64,000 nucleotides of DNA, taken from Muricea muricata. Its lineage: Eukaryota > Cnidaria > Anthozoa > Malacalcyonacea > Plexauridae. The translations under genes were made by a program, and so were the position numbers. The stretch is taken from positions 18,099,040 through 18,163,039 of the forward strand of contig OY979716.1 in NCBI GenBank assembly GCA_963855995.1, in the 5' to 3' direction. Positions 23,901-35,827 of the stretch are shown in pieces (the first letter of the stretch is position 1; each line of letters opens with the position of its first letter). The notes below the pieces were generated by a model that was given only the letters and a program-made list of their open reading frames with translations, was not told the DNA's origin and made no database searches.

Positions 23901-26900
23901 ATTTTTTTTTAATCACCACCCTGCAAATATGGTGTAATTAACAGAAAGGGAACACTTTTTTCATATACTGTATCTGTCCAGCTATCACATCTCGTTCTTT
24001 GCAGGGTGCTTTTATTAGACATTGTTTACATTATTCGGAGTTTTCATTGTCTAGTGGTTCAACTGGAACTTTTTGTATTTGTTTTCAGAGTTTCGATGTT
24101 TCCAAATCAACAACTGAAACCACAGTGGTGTCTACTTTCCTGACACCAGGAAACTTCAGTGAATGGTTCGTACTATATAAAATATACAAGTGGAAAGCGT
24201 ACAAATTAATACATGCATGTAGGCGTGTGGTTTTCATGCAGTATGGTGCAGCCTTAACTGCATGCATAACATCATTGTAAATTATATTTCCAAGGTTTCG
24301 CAAGGGAGTAAAGGAAACCAAGCTAGTCTCCCACAGCAAGGTCAGTCTATTACGCAACATGGTTTCCTGGAAGCATATTCGGAACATATTGATATCTTAT
24401 TTCATAACATAGACATATAGTCATTCACCGTATATGAGCTATTCTGCAATTTGATTAGTTCAAATACTGGCCGTAATCAAATACTTTCTGAAAATAGAAA
24501 CTCGTTTAAAAATATTATAAAACAATTATACCATTCCCTCTCGTCGTATATAAACTGACAGCCATCCTCGGTGTCACGCACCTCGTGGGCTATTAGCTTC
24601 TACGCAAATCGAGCTTATGTTATAATTGTTAATTATATAATTCATACCATATAGAGTGTATTAATGTAAAAATGCCGACGCCCAATTTTTTTAGGTAGCT
24701 TTTAATTACGGAGATGTCATTTCACTGAAAAAACCAGCTGTTGAAATCAAATGCCAATATTTTGCCTTCGAAGACCAACTGGTACGACAAAATTCCGATT
24801 TTATGCGCAAGTATAGTAGATTTGTATGGTAATGATTATTGTCAGCTTAAATACCCTTACGGTTAAGACTGGGTCCCACTTCCAAATTGACACAGAGTTA
24901 TATCAACACAACCCTTGGCTGATTACTTGATCCCACTTACCCAGGATTAAATTAAGCGTAAAATGATCTTGAGGTATTGAAGAAAGTCGTTTTATGAATT
25001 ACGAAACAGCCAAAGTTAGAATACCTTCAGTGCTGATGAATGAAAAAGATAGATTTTGCAAAAATTTATGCCCAACACCATTTTGTTTATTTCATATTTC
25101 AGCAAAACAAAAATCTCGAGCAATCGGGAATTGGACATTTTTTATACCATAAACTACGACTCATTTCAATACCTCAAAATCATTTTACGCTTCATTTGAT
25201 CCCGGGTAAGCGGGATCATATAATCAGCCCCTTAGCTATGAAATCTGCAGCGTTCAAAATTTAAAAATGGTATTTATAAAAGTCACTGTTTTCCCTCGAA
25301 ACAAAACAAAACAGTTCTTGTAGTTGTCGATTGATTTTTTTGTGAGATCGTAGTAAAGCTATATAGAGTTGAACAAATAGCATTATCTAATTTTCTGGAT
25401 TTTTGTAGATTTTAAACCTTTCCAGAGAAATGATACCGGAAATCTTTTCTTGTTTAAAATCGTTATCTTTTGGATTTGCGTATCCCAGGTTTGTATATTA
25501 CAATTGGAAAATATGTAAAAATCATAAACTTATAAGAAGGTTCATGAAAATGATACATATAAAGTGTAGCTGCTAACCATATTTATCTGCGATGAGGAAA
25601 AAGTCCTGATCAAACGTTAACAATAAGTCTAAGCTAAATGTTTTCTGTATCTTTTCCTAAGGTTTTCTGAAGGACTAGTAACTGGATTAAGCGCAGTTTC
25701 CAGCATCAAGGTAAATTAGTCCAGGCTTTAAGAAGAAAATTGGGATATAAAAATAATAAGCCCTATATCCCATGTATTGTTGTGATGTATTGTTGTGAAA
25801 TATGTGAGGCAGCAAATCTATGCATGCAGTGTTACTTAACAAATATTTACTAAATATTATGCAGTGATATCGAAGAACCTAGCTAGTTTCGGAATAACAC
25901 AGACCGGGCTGGCAGAACATTATACTAACATACCAAACAGCGTAGGTTCGATTTGTGCTGAGGGAAATATATTAGCATGTATTCATCAGTATTCGTACAA
26001 ACACAGCAAAGTATATTAAGAATCATTTTTAGGCACTACCAAACTGTGGAAATCTGATGCTGGTGAAAGCAAAACCATCAACCACGCTTTTGCAACAAAA
26101 CCCAGCGGTAAGCCTTTCATTGTAATCTTGCACCATGCAGTCTACGAGCATGTCATACTATAGCATATTGCAGGCAGTTCGCTCGCATATTCAAGATGCA
26201 TCAAAACTGTAAAATTGTACCACATTTAAAAGTATAATTTTGTAGGATCACCACGTAAATTTATTATCGCTTGTGATAATTTAATCGCTAAAACGTCCTC
26301 TTTCACAATATGAAAATATTAGTATCGTAGCTGCAATACGATTTGCGTTATCAGCGGTAATACGTACAGCATTGTGACTTCCGATTCCCCTATTCCCGAA
26401 AAGCCCCGCTGTTTTTCGAAAAAACGAAATAATATTGTTGTTTTTTGCCATGTCATATGAACTTAAAAAATATGATTTTACAAAATTTAACAGAGAAATA
26501 AATGTCGATAAAAATCATAGCCTACAATATTAAAGAAAACAAACAGTTAATGCCAACGAGATTGTATTTACGATTCATATTACAAAATAGATACTAAAAA
26601 GTTGGCATGACATTAGGCAGACTGTAAGTTGTTCGTTTGTGGAAATATTGAACTGCTTTCTTGCTGAAAAATTCGCAATTCTAGTAAAGAAAGACAACAA
26701 AAGATCGACGATCATCTACGGAGACGGGAGACTTTTTCGATCGGGAAAAGCAATTCAATCGGAAAATTCGTTGACCAAAAGGATTTACACAATACGGAAA
26801 TAGTTGGCGATGTTTGGCCATACACCTAGGATTACACGAGAATCAGGCGCATGTATGTGGAGTTGCCCCTTTGGTGAAAAATTGTGCAAATAGTGCAAAA

Positions 26901-29539
26901 AATGAATGTCCTTAAACAGTCCTTCACATTTTACAAATAAATTGTTATGAAAATTGCAAACTGTTTGGCAAAGATGCTCCTCGAATCATATATTGGCTGA
27001 ATAAGGGCAAAATAGAGGACACAACCACAGTATAGGGAGTAAATTAACACTAGGCAACTGGCAAGTTCGAAAAACATATGATCGATATCTTGACATAAAA
27101 ACAACTGTCAATGGATGATCCCCTTGGTCAGCACGTTTGAAAATTAATTTGTTTACGCAATTTTACATGTAAAACGTTTTTAATAGATGCCTCAAGTCAT
27201 CGAGGCCTCGTTAAATACCGCGGGGACATCAGGGACGCTCCAGACGGTGCCTAAACAGGTGTGTTTATGTCGTATACTACCTGTACTATCACATATTTTG
27301 TATTTAAATAAAGTACAAAACAGTTGGTACAAAACAAATGAAAATTGGGTCCTCTGTTCAGGTTTAGTTTCACGCTAACGCTGAATATAGAATAGTTTCT
27401 GTCACTTCATTTCATATGAACATTATTTGCTTTCCTAGATATTTCACGCCTACAAAGCATTTATATCTTCACCTATGTGGTGTAAAATGCTTGCCATTGT
27501 TCCAACAAAGTTCAACCAGTGGAGGTTTGTACGACAATAGTCAAATACCATGTAATTTTATAGAACCACATTATGTATGATAGTCCTAGTCCAAACTTAT
27601 CATAGTGGTCCTTGCCTTTTTGGTTTCGCTACAAATCATTCAATAATGGCACACAAATTAACAAATGAACGTAACAACATGAAATATGCACAACTATAGC
27701 TGCTTATACACATTAATTAATGTGTATAAATAAATCATATAAGCAATGGTAGCTGTATCTGTATCATACTAATACTATCATTCTTTCATTAAGATGTTTT
27801 GAAAATATGCAAATTTCACAAGCCTATCCGGACGACGTAAGTAGCTCTAGTGTAAGGTTATATATAGAAAGGTTATCTAAGTTGTGCATAGTTATGCATG
27901 CTACCGTCAATGGACGGGGGGAAGTTTTAAACAGCGAAGATTCTAGCTGAGTACAGAATCTGCCGTAGCATTACTCAGCGTTTTGACAGAGAAGAGAGAT
28001 GGAGAGGGGGGGGGGGTGCAGTCCAATTAGTTTTCCGGCAATATATAGGCAATAAACTTAATGTTCAAAAATATCGATATCGTGTGTTATTCCTTTTGCA
28101 GAATTTTGGTGGTGGTTATAAAAGTTTCGCAATCAAATCGCTTCCCATAGTAATGGAAGTTATTTATCACTGCAGGTTAGCATTATGTTGTGAAATATGT
28201 ATTTATTTAAAGCAAATTAAAATTACAAATATTGCCTTGTAAATCAAAAGCTGTAGCACGTGTTTGGACTAAATCACATTACTATTTTCTTCTAGAATTA
28301 TCAAGCAATTAATGAAAATTCCCCCTGCTCTTCCTGTTCTGAAACAGGTAAGTTTCTTACACAGTGAATTATATACATGTTATTGCTGGTCTTGTAACGT
28401 TAAATAATGACTATCTTATAGTGATGCATATATATTAGAACTCTTCTTTACCCACCTATTTACCAACGTAAACCGACACTTTTGCCGACTGAGATAGGGG
28501 GCACACACCTTAACCCCACCTCACGGCGGGTAAGTTCAAGTGCCGGGTAAGTTCAAAAGCACCTAGTATCGAATAAAAAACAAATTAATGGCGAGTTAAC
28601 CTTCAGTTTCTCGAGTTGCCAGCAAGATATCACTTCGCACTAATCACAATATCCGTACCAATGAAAACTTATATACAAACATTAACACACTCATTTTCCC
28701 TCATTTTTTAGATGCCCCTACAAACGATAAATAATGTCGACGGTCTGGTGTTTATCCTTGGGATGGATGTTGCAGACACAAACACAAACAGACTTAACAG
28801 AGTCGGATACGAAATAACTCAATACGGACTCACTTACTACTACTTCGCTCAATACGCAACACCCCAGCATCATCTCATCTCACAATACCGACTAGTTCAT
28901 TACACGAAAATTAAATACTCAACATCTCAATGCACCATAACCCGACAGTTCATATTTCAACAACTCATAACACAATACACAACATCTCAATACATGATTA
29001 CTCATTTCCACACTTCTGAGTCAATCCTATCTACATACGCAACAACTGAACACTTCACAACCGAACATTGCCGAACTGAACATTACAATACGGAACACTA
29101 CACAAGTGAACGTTACAGAACGGAACATTACACAACGCAACATTACACAACGCAACATTACACAACGGAACAATACACAACCAATCACTACACAACGGAA
29201 CATTACGCAACTGAACAATACGAACCAAACACAACTCCAGACTACAGGGAAACACCAGACCTAAGAATAACTTGTTCGCCGGGAAATATTCTTAAGAGAA
29301 AGGAGAACAGACAGAAAAGAACAGCGGGAAATCGTAGGAGGCAAAGACGATTTACTCCATATGAATATAGATCAAGAGGACATAAAGCAACTACTATTAA
29401 AAAAACTTACGTAAAGTCATCGACACAAGAAAACGCCGTCTGCCAAAAGATAAAGAAATACAAGTGGACGGTCGACAAACGTACCGCACCACAGCGTAGA
29501 AAATCGAATAGGTTTGCCCCATATGCACGAAAAGTATAA
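20959..29539 (+). CDS. Unrecognised 14-exon gene, N-myristoyl-like, repeat-rich C-terminus
   Basis: Exons: 20959-21099, 23165-23239, 24089-24165, 24295-24340, 24695-24781, 25409-25488, 25662-25710, 26033-26107, 27187-27258, 27439-27524, 27794-27836, 28102-28175, 28296-28347, 28712-29539 (1785 nt, 594 aa). All introns are GT-AG and every junction keeps the frame. Residues 1-9 (MGNTLSRCC) look like a myristoylation plus palmitoylation signal, followed by a Lys-rich stretch and acidic residues, so membrane attachment is likely. Residues of about 50-320 form a non-repetitive region of small exons with no domain I recognise. The last exon holds a degenerate pentapeptide tract (TTEHY, TTQHY; 28800-29225) and ends in a very basic tail (KRKENRQKR, GNRRRQRRF). 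Exon 3 could instead begin at 24005, also in frame. Confidence is high for the exon chain, low for the N-terminal linkage across the 2-kb intron 1 and for function. Confidence 0.75.
22325..22836 (+). repeat. Pentanucleotide satellite CACAA/CACAG in intron 1
   Basis: About 100 copies of a 5-base unit: CACAA from 22337 to about 22485, CACAG from 22486 to about 22755, then CACAA and CAATA variants to 22836. All six frames stay open because no stop can form, so the long reading frames here are not genes. A degenerate 15-base version (CACAACGCAACACAAAC type) leads into it at 22262-22320. Confidence 0.95.
24919..25227. mobile_element. MITE with about 55-bp TIRs, copy 1 (in intron 5)
   Basis: The left end CTGATTACTTGATCCCACTT and the right end (reverse complement CTGATTATATGATCCCGCTT) form long imperfect inverted repeats that extend through an AAGCGTAAAATGAT motif. 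A second copy lies at 32240-32547. It is non-coding and about 309 bp long, inserted in intron 5 of the 14-exon gene. Confidence 0.8.
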
Positions 29540-31060
29540 TTTTAGCCGAATATTATTTATTAAAAATACTTGAACATATGCCTACGACAATTATTTTTAT
29601 TCAACTCAAGACCTCAGCGGAAACTCAGGACAGCAAGGTCAGAAATGCATAAAAAGCAACGATACATGCAGGAATATTGAACTCACCGTTGATAAAAAAT
29701 GAGTGTAACTGGAAAATGTTTAACTTTAATATGGGTTTTACAACTCACTGAACATGAGGTCGTCTTGATTTCTGGTTTCTGTATTGAGTTATGATGACAT
29801 GGATCGGCATAACTCAATAAGTCAGCACAAGCCCAGACCTCAGCGCAATTCAATACTTCAGCGCAACTCAAGATCTCAGCGCAATTCAGGACTGCAGCGC
29901 AACTCCAGATCTCAGCGCAATTCAAGGCCTAAGCTCAATTCAAGGCCTAAGCACAATTCAAGATTTCAGCGCAACTCAAGATCTCAGCACAATTCAAGAG
30001 CTCAGCACAATTGAATACATGATCGCAACTCAAGACCTTGTTTTTCTTCCTGAAGTCTTTGATGCCTTTAAAGTTGGCCTGTGAGAAAAAAAAGATGACA
30101 AATATTTACACAGAATACGTTTTAAAAAAAACAGATTGTATCGGTGCTCTCAACACAATGATAGATTTCCTTAGTAAGGAAACAATTAAAAAATTCAGTT
30201 GAACCTTACTTTTTTTCATTGTATTCCTGTTTGGCACTCTTGTTTTTGAACTCAAATGGAAAACATTATCTACAAATGCTTTAAAGAAAAAGAAACAACC
30301 CTTACATTTAATACTCTCAACAACAACGTTCATTTTTAAAAGGTGTTTTCTCCCAACGAGAATGCTTATAATCTTGGAGATTCTCATGGTAAACGATTTG
30401 TTATAAGAACCTCGCAACGTTCTTTTAGTTAGAGTGGAGCCTCTCTATAGCATAGTTTTCCAGAATCTCTCAGCTTTGTAAGCTCTTACTATGTATTTAA
30501 TTTAAGAAAGGCTTAGAAAGCTTCTTAGCTTACAATCGATCTGACTCTCTAAAAACCTTCAATGGTCAAAATTTTACGCACGCATGCAGCCTGGTAAACG
30601 CGCTTCTTAATTATCCAATTATATCTTTTATAAAATCTTTTCGTCACCAATTGCTTCACCTTGAGCTGTTCTTTCAAAGGATAAAAACTAGCGAAGGATT
30701 TTCTGGCAGTGGGGCACGCGCTTTGTCATTGTTGTGGACGAGAGTCCAAGCCTGCCAAGCAGAAACGAAAATCGAAACAGCCTGAACAGGAAGCAGCCCT
30801 GTTTGAGCAACCCAAGGTCGACTCTTACATAGGATTGTCTTTGGCAGAGGCACTCGAGGATGTAAGTGATGTGTGTACACGTTTTTGTCAGCTTGTCTGG
30901 GTCGCCATCAACCTATACTAACAGGCTTTGTGAGTGGTTGGTTGAAACAATAAAAGACAATTAACTATAGAAATTGGTTTGTAAAGGACCAATCACAAAC
31001 AATGACGAGTTTTGTCTTAAAGATCCAACCACAAAAGTTCTTGTATCGCTTTAAGATGTG
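29515..31060 (+). repeat. Local duplicated segment Q, copy 3
   Basis: Begins within the last codons of the 14-exon gene and extends through its 3' flank, a second hexapeptide-type minisatellite (29790-30014), the conserved 5' flank and a third exon-1 copy. It corresponds to 17430-19010. The 29625-29800 part is absent from copy 1. Confidence 0.75.
30709..30861 (+). pseudogene. Duplicated exon 1, copy 3 (start codon ATG to GTG)
   Basis: 153 bp, 51 codons, open and in frame, with the CCGRESKPAK core and a Lys/Gln/Glu-rich stretch, ending at a GTAAGTGATG donor after the LED codons. At the position of the ATG of copy 2 there is GTG, so cap-dependent translation would have to start elsewhere. No exons matching 23165 onward were found downstream before 33 kb. 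Confidence 0.7.
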
Positions 31061-31677
31061 TATTCATCATTACAGATATTTTAATAGGGCACTTAATGGT
31101 ATCATCGCTTTAAAATCGAAGTACATTTTATTAATTATATGCCTTTTTTAGCAGGAGGGGGGTGAATAGAAGAATTGACGAAAATCACCATTCATGCGAT
31201 CGGTATAATTTCATTTAAAAAAAAACACGAAAGTCTTTTGTTGGCGAAATTTGGAAATTCAGATTAAAACCAACACCACAGTCATAAAGGTTGTTCCACA
31301 CCATCCTCGATACTGGCTGCGATATATCGACATGGTGGTGGGGTAATGTTCGTATTGACAGAGAGCGAAATTAGGAAATTTTAACAGTGGAGGACACGTA
31401 AACCTTTGGTGCAATTAAGTCGCCTACTTTCAACATTAATGCTTTTGAATGTATATGAAATGTATAGGTCATGAAAAACAATATCAACCGCCAAACATAA
31501 GAAAAACCATAACAGAATCCGAAGATTAGCATCTTGAAAACCATAAAATGTAAGTTGATCATGAAAATTGGGTATTAAGTAATATTTCGATTTTCCTAGT
31601 CTGATGAAACGAGAACGCAAGTAATTGTAAGTTTTAAGTTTGCGGTAAAACACCCATAACCAGAAAATAAATATTTT

Positions 31678-31985
31678 TACGACACTTTTTCGAACTTTTT
31701 AAGGGTTCGATCACATTTTTGAAGAATTATACATTACTTTCTTCTTGCACTAAAAACGTCCAAAGTCAATAACAAAGAACTGCTGTCATAATAGAGTGCT
31801 TTTACGTAGACTGACACTAATTATACAGGCTATGTATCATGTGATTACCACGTGACGTGGTTTCGAGCTTGTTAAGGAACAGAACCTTACAACTAATCTG
31901 AGTTATCACATGCATATTGCAATGTTTCGAAACGAAATCATAGTAATCGTGTCCGAGAATACACAAGGATACACAAATAGCACAA
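31678..31985 (+). repeat. Local duplicated segment P, copy 2
   Basis: About 308 bp similar to 17107-17425; here it follows segment Q rather than preceding it. Non-coding. Confidence 0.8.
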
Positions 31986-32239
31986 AACGTGACAAACAAT
32001 TAATCAACGCAAAATATCCTGAACAATAAACAAGCAATAAACATATAAACAGGAAAAGTCCGAAGAATATATCTACAGTATTCAGCAAACCTTTTGATAT
32101 TTAGTCAAATCACCAAAGTTACCAAAGTTCTCGAAGTTACCAAAAATCTCAAAACAAACATCTGTAGACATACGACATACAAAAATTCAAATAAAAATAA
32201 AAATGCATGTATACGAGAAAAACGTCACAGTGTAAGAGA

Positions 32240-32547
32240 CTGGTTATATGATCCCGCTTTACCCGGGTTAAATTAAGCGTAAGATGATTGAGGTATTGAA
32301 ATAAGTCATCTTACGAATAGAATCAACTAAAGTTAGAACGATTTCAGTACTGATCAATAAAAACAGTTATATTTTACAAAAATTAATGCCAAACATCATT
32401 TTGTTTATTTCATATCTTGGCAAAACAAAAACCTCAAGCAATCAGGAATTCAGAACACTTTTCATATCATAAAATATATTCTACTTCCATATACCAAAAT
32501 CATATTACGCTTCATTTAATCCCAAGTAAGCGGGATCATATAATCAG
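32240..32547. mobile_element. MITE with about 55-bp TIRs, copy 2
   Basis: Second copy of the 24919-25227 element, with ends CTGGTTATATGATCCCGCTT and, inverted, CTGATTATATGATCCCGCTT. The interior aligns along the whole length. Confidence 0.8.
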
Positions 32548-33057
32548 CACCTAACAATAGGTACGAAAAAGAAAGAAAAACCTAACAAGACCTTTGAATT
32601 GATTTTCCAATCATAGTTGAACTTGCACGCACGTTTTTATTGCATTGCTGTTCTTGCTCTCACATTTTTAGGCCGAACATCACCGGCGATCACTAATAGG
32701 CACTATTTTATCACAAATACACAAAAAGGCGTAAATTTTTGACTACCTGAAACGATGAAGTGAAAATAGATGTTCCAAGCAAAGGCCCTTGGTTGGTCTA
32801 GAGTAACTATGCATGCTTGAAGTTCAATGGGAAAATAATTACAAAAAAAAAACAAGAATTAATAAATCAAGTTACAGAAATTCCGTATTGGGAGACTGAA
32901 GATTTATCTCAGTTTCGGTATTTTCTTTGTTATTATGTATTTTATACTGGAAAAGGGATGGTTTGCACCATTTATTCCAAGTTCTGTGAAAAATGATATG
33001 AACAAAATGAGTTCAGAATAAGTTTCAGTTGGAGATAGCAAAATTTAAGAAAATTAA

Positions 33058-33387
33058 TTGTGTTGGTTATGTGCAAAAACAAATTGTAACATGCATGGCA
33101 TTGTTGTAGCAACCATGTTAGATTATAAGCATAAATATCTAGACAAAGAGCGATACAGGAATCATATTAAATCTTTCAAACATAAAAGATATTCGAACGA
33201 AACAGAACTTTCGAAACACGTTTGGCAATTAAAGCAAAACGAAACAGATTTCACCATAAAATGGTCCATAATAAAAAAGTTTATTTCTTACACGGGAGGA
33301 TCCAAAAGATGTAATTTATGTTTGGACGAAAAAATTACTATTTTGAAAGAAAAAACAATTGCTTGCTTAATCAAAGATCGGAAATAG
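33058..33387 (+). pseudogene. GIY-YIG endonuclease C-terminus of a retroelement (fragment)
   Basis: 109 open codons with RYRNHIKSFKHKRYSNETEL, SKHVWQLKQN, FTIKWSIIKK and SKRCNLCLDEK. This is the C-terminal half of the GIY-YIG endonuclease module found at the end of Penelope-like and related retroelements, where it nicks target DNA. The GIY and YIG motifs themselves should lie just upstream, but that part (33060-33150) is altered and lacks a clear YIG. It is not the same subfamily as the element at 39954. A solitary relic. Confidence 0.7.
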
Positions 33388-33588
33388 TTTCGGCCTGCCA
33401 ACACAAAAGCAGATTTCAGGTAAACAATCTAAACAAAGATAGGAATGCATGCTATTCAATCACCCACGCGCCCACGTTTCCTCCTTGAGCATAAAAGAAG
33501 CTCGCACATTTTCGAAAGTTGTCTACCACCTGAAGATTCCCTTTGGATGAAACAGACTGTAGTGGTAAGTTTTTGAGGTATTTTGCAC

Positions 33589-33974
<386 letters not shown>

Positions 33975-33984
33975 TTATATATAT

Positions 33985-34190
33985 AACCTAGCCAGTATTC
34001 CTAGCCAGTATTCGCCTTTGACATTGTCAAACCCACGTTTGTATTCAATCCAATTCTTGTAGAAGTCCACGGATCCATCCACGCGTCGTTAAAAGATAGT
34101 CTAGCCTCTCCCCGGCGTCGTCTCCATCTCACATCTCACATGAAAATGTCCAAAGCCGTCCGGATCGATTGATACTCACCATTGGTGATT
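33985..34190 (-). pseudogene. Fibrinogen-related domain (FReD) pseudogene fragment
   Basis: Reading the minus strand gives DPDGFGHFHVRCEMETTPGR, then after a TAG in place of the usual Trp and a TAA in place of the usual Gln, [20 protein letters not shown] followed by [10 protein letters not shown]. This is the start of a fibrinogen C-terminal globular domain (ficolin/tenascin/angiopoietin type), normally an extracellular lectin-like module. A one-base deletion lies upstream of DPDG. A short duplication of CCTAGCCAGTATT (33988-34013) marks the truncated 3' side next to the microsatellite. Clearly dead; the parent gene is not in the window. Confidence 0.85.
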
Positions 34191-34406
34191 ATTCCTGGTT
34201 TGTATAAGTCATCACAACTTTTTGCTGCAGAAAAATGGGTTTAAATCTCTTGTAATAAATACTCTTAAAAACAGTATCCTGTTGAAAACTTGGATTATTA
34301 TGTATTCAAATTTTATTCTTGTTCGTGATTGGCTAAAACGCAACAGATAATTAACTGCATCAGCAAGATGACGCGTTATTTTAGCCGCTGACGTGATCAG
34401 CGTGGA

Positions 34407-34455
34407 ATAATACTTCGTTTTGGACCGAACGTCGGTCCAAAACAAAGTATTATTG
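34407..34455. repeat. Short inverted repeat
   Basis: ATAATACTTCGTTTTGGACC and its inverted partner GGTCCAAAACAAAGTATTAT with a loop of about 9 bases. Confidence 0.8.
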
Positions 34456-34612
34456 CACCCTGTACGAACCCAAGCCCCTAGCATGGTCGGTAGCTTGCTT
34501 AAATTCCCGCCAAAACTAAATATTGTTCCAGAGTAAAATGGCTTATATCTGGATTTAAGATACTTATCAGGTAGCGAATTTAAAGTTGATGTACGCAGAA
34601 GCTTCAAACCAG

Positions 34613-34852
34613 GGGCCGGTTGTATCAAAGGCGTTTAGCTTAAACGGTGGATAAGTGAAATTTAAAAATCACTTTTGCATCTAGAGCAGAACCAAAATTA
34701 TGAGTTTAATAGTATATAGTTTTAGTTTTATATATAATTGTTCTTCTCAGGTCAAATAACTTTAGCTGGCTTGTTTATACAACATGCAAACTTGTTTTAT
34801 ATTTTTGACTTATCCAGCGTTTAAGCGAAACGCCTTTGATACAACCGGCCCT
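34613..34852. mobile_element. MITE, about 240 bp
   Basis: Inverted ends GGGCCGGTTGTATCAAAGGC at 34613 and the complement at 34833-34852. The arms run about 40 bp and include GCTTAAACG and GGATAAGT with a few mismatches. Non-coding. Confidence 0.8.
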
Positions 34853-35827
34853 AGAACGGCAAGTTGTAGAAGGAATATTAATTTTAGTTCGTTTAAATGA
34901 TTGATTACTATCATTAATTATTCTAAAAACATTGCTGCATTGAGAGAACATTAAAAAAATGTTGTACCAATTAACTTGGCATGAAATCTTCGTGTGTCTC
35001 ATTTGTATAGTTCTTTGTTTTTTGGTTTTGAATACATAATAGATTAATAATACATTAATACATAATACCAAAGCTTCGGCTTTGGTGGATATAACTCAAG
35101 TATCGTCCTTGATAATTCTCGATATCATGCTCAACCTCATTAATTGTTTATCATTTTACCTTTATTGATAATTATCATCAGCTTAAAAAATATTTTTCGA
35201 CGGTATGAGACATTCATCTGAACACTTAATTCAACCATTAAAAATTTGCACTAATTATTATATTGCTAGCAGCATGACTATTTGAAATTGAACATTAGTG
35301 ACGTTTGGGTATGGTCCTTTGCTGGTCGTCTTCTTATCAAATTTCAGGTAAAATACAAGCTTAAAGATAGGTTACAGTCGCATCTGCGCATGCGCTAGCT
35401 TTGTTTACGTTTTTTGTTTTGATCAGCTTTAATTGTATAAAATGAAGTATTTCATTTCATCGGCATAACAATGCATATAATTTTACCAACAAGGAGCGAA
35501 GAGCGAAAGGAGTGCAGCAACAGCGAAGCGTTTCTGTTTTTGTCCAAAGCCATTTTCTTAATCTAAAGTAATCTAGAGCGACGATTTCTGCGAACCGAAA
35601 TACCGAATGTGCGAGTTTGAATCATTTTTGTATTTAAATTGGATTTTAATGTCTTAATGGTTTTGGAAGTGTTTATTTGTTCTTGATGATGAAGAATTTT
35701 GTTGCGGGACGGCCGGGACCTTCAACAATCCACATTGCCCGGCAGACAGAGTTGTGTTGTCGAACGTTATGGCAGTCTTTCAAGAGAAGTTGTTCGTTGG
35801 ACGATCTCGAGGCAAGCACTATTGAGA

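Noticed and set aside
34212..34628. 138-codon minus-strand frame
   Set aside because: It overlaps inverted repeats and a MITE end, and shows no domain. Probably a repeat-derived chance frame.
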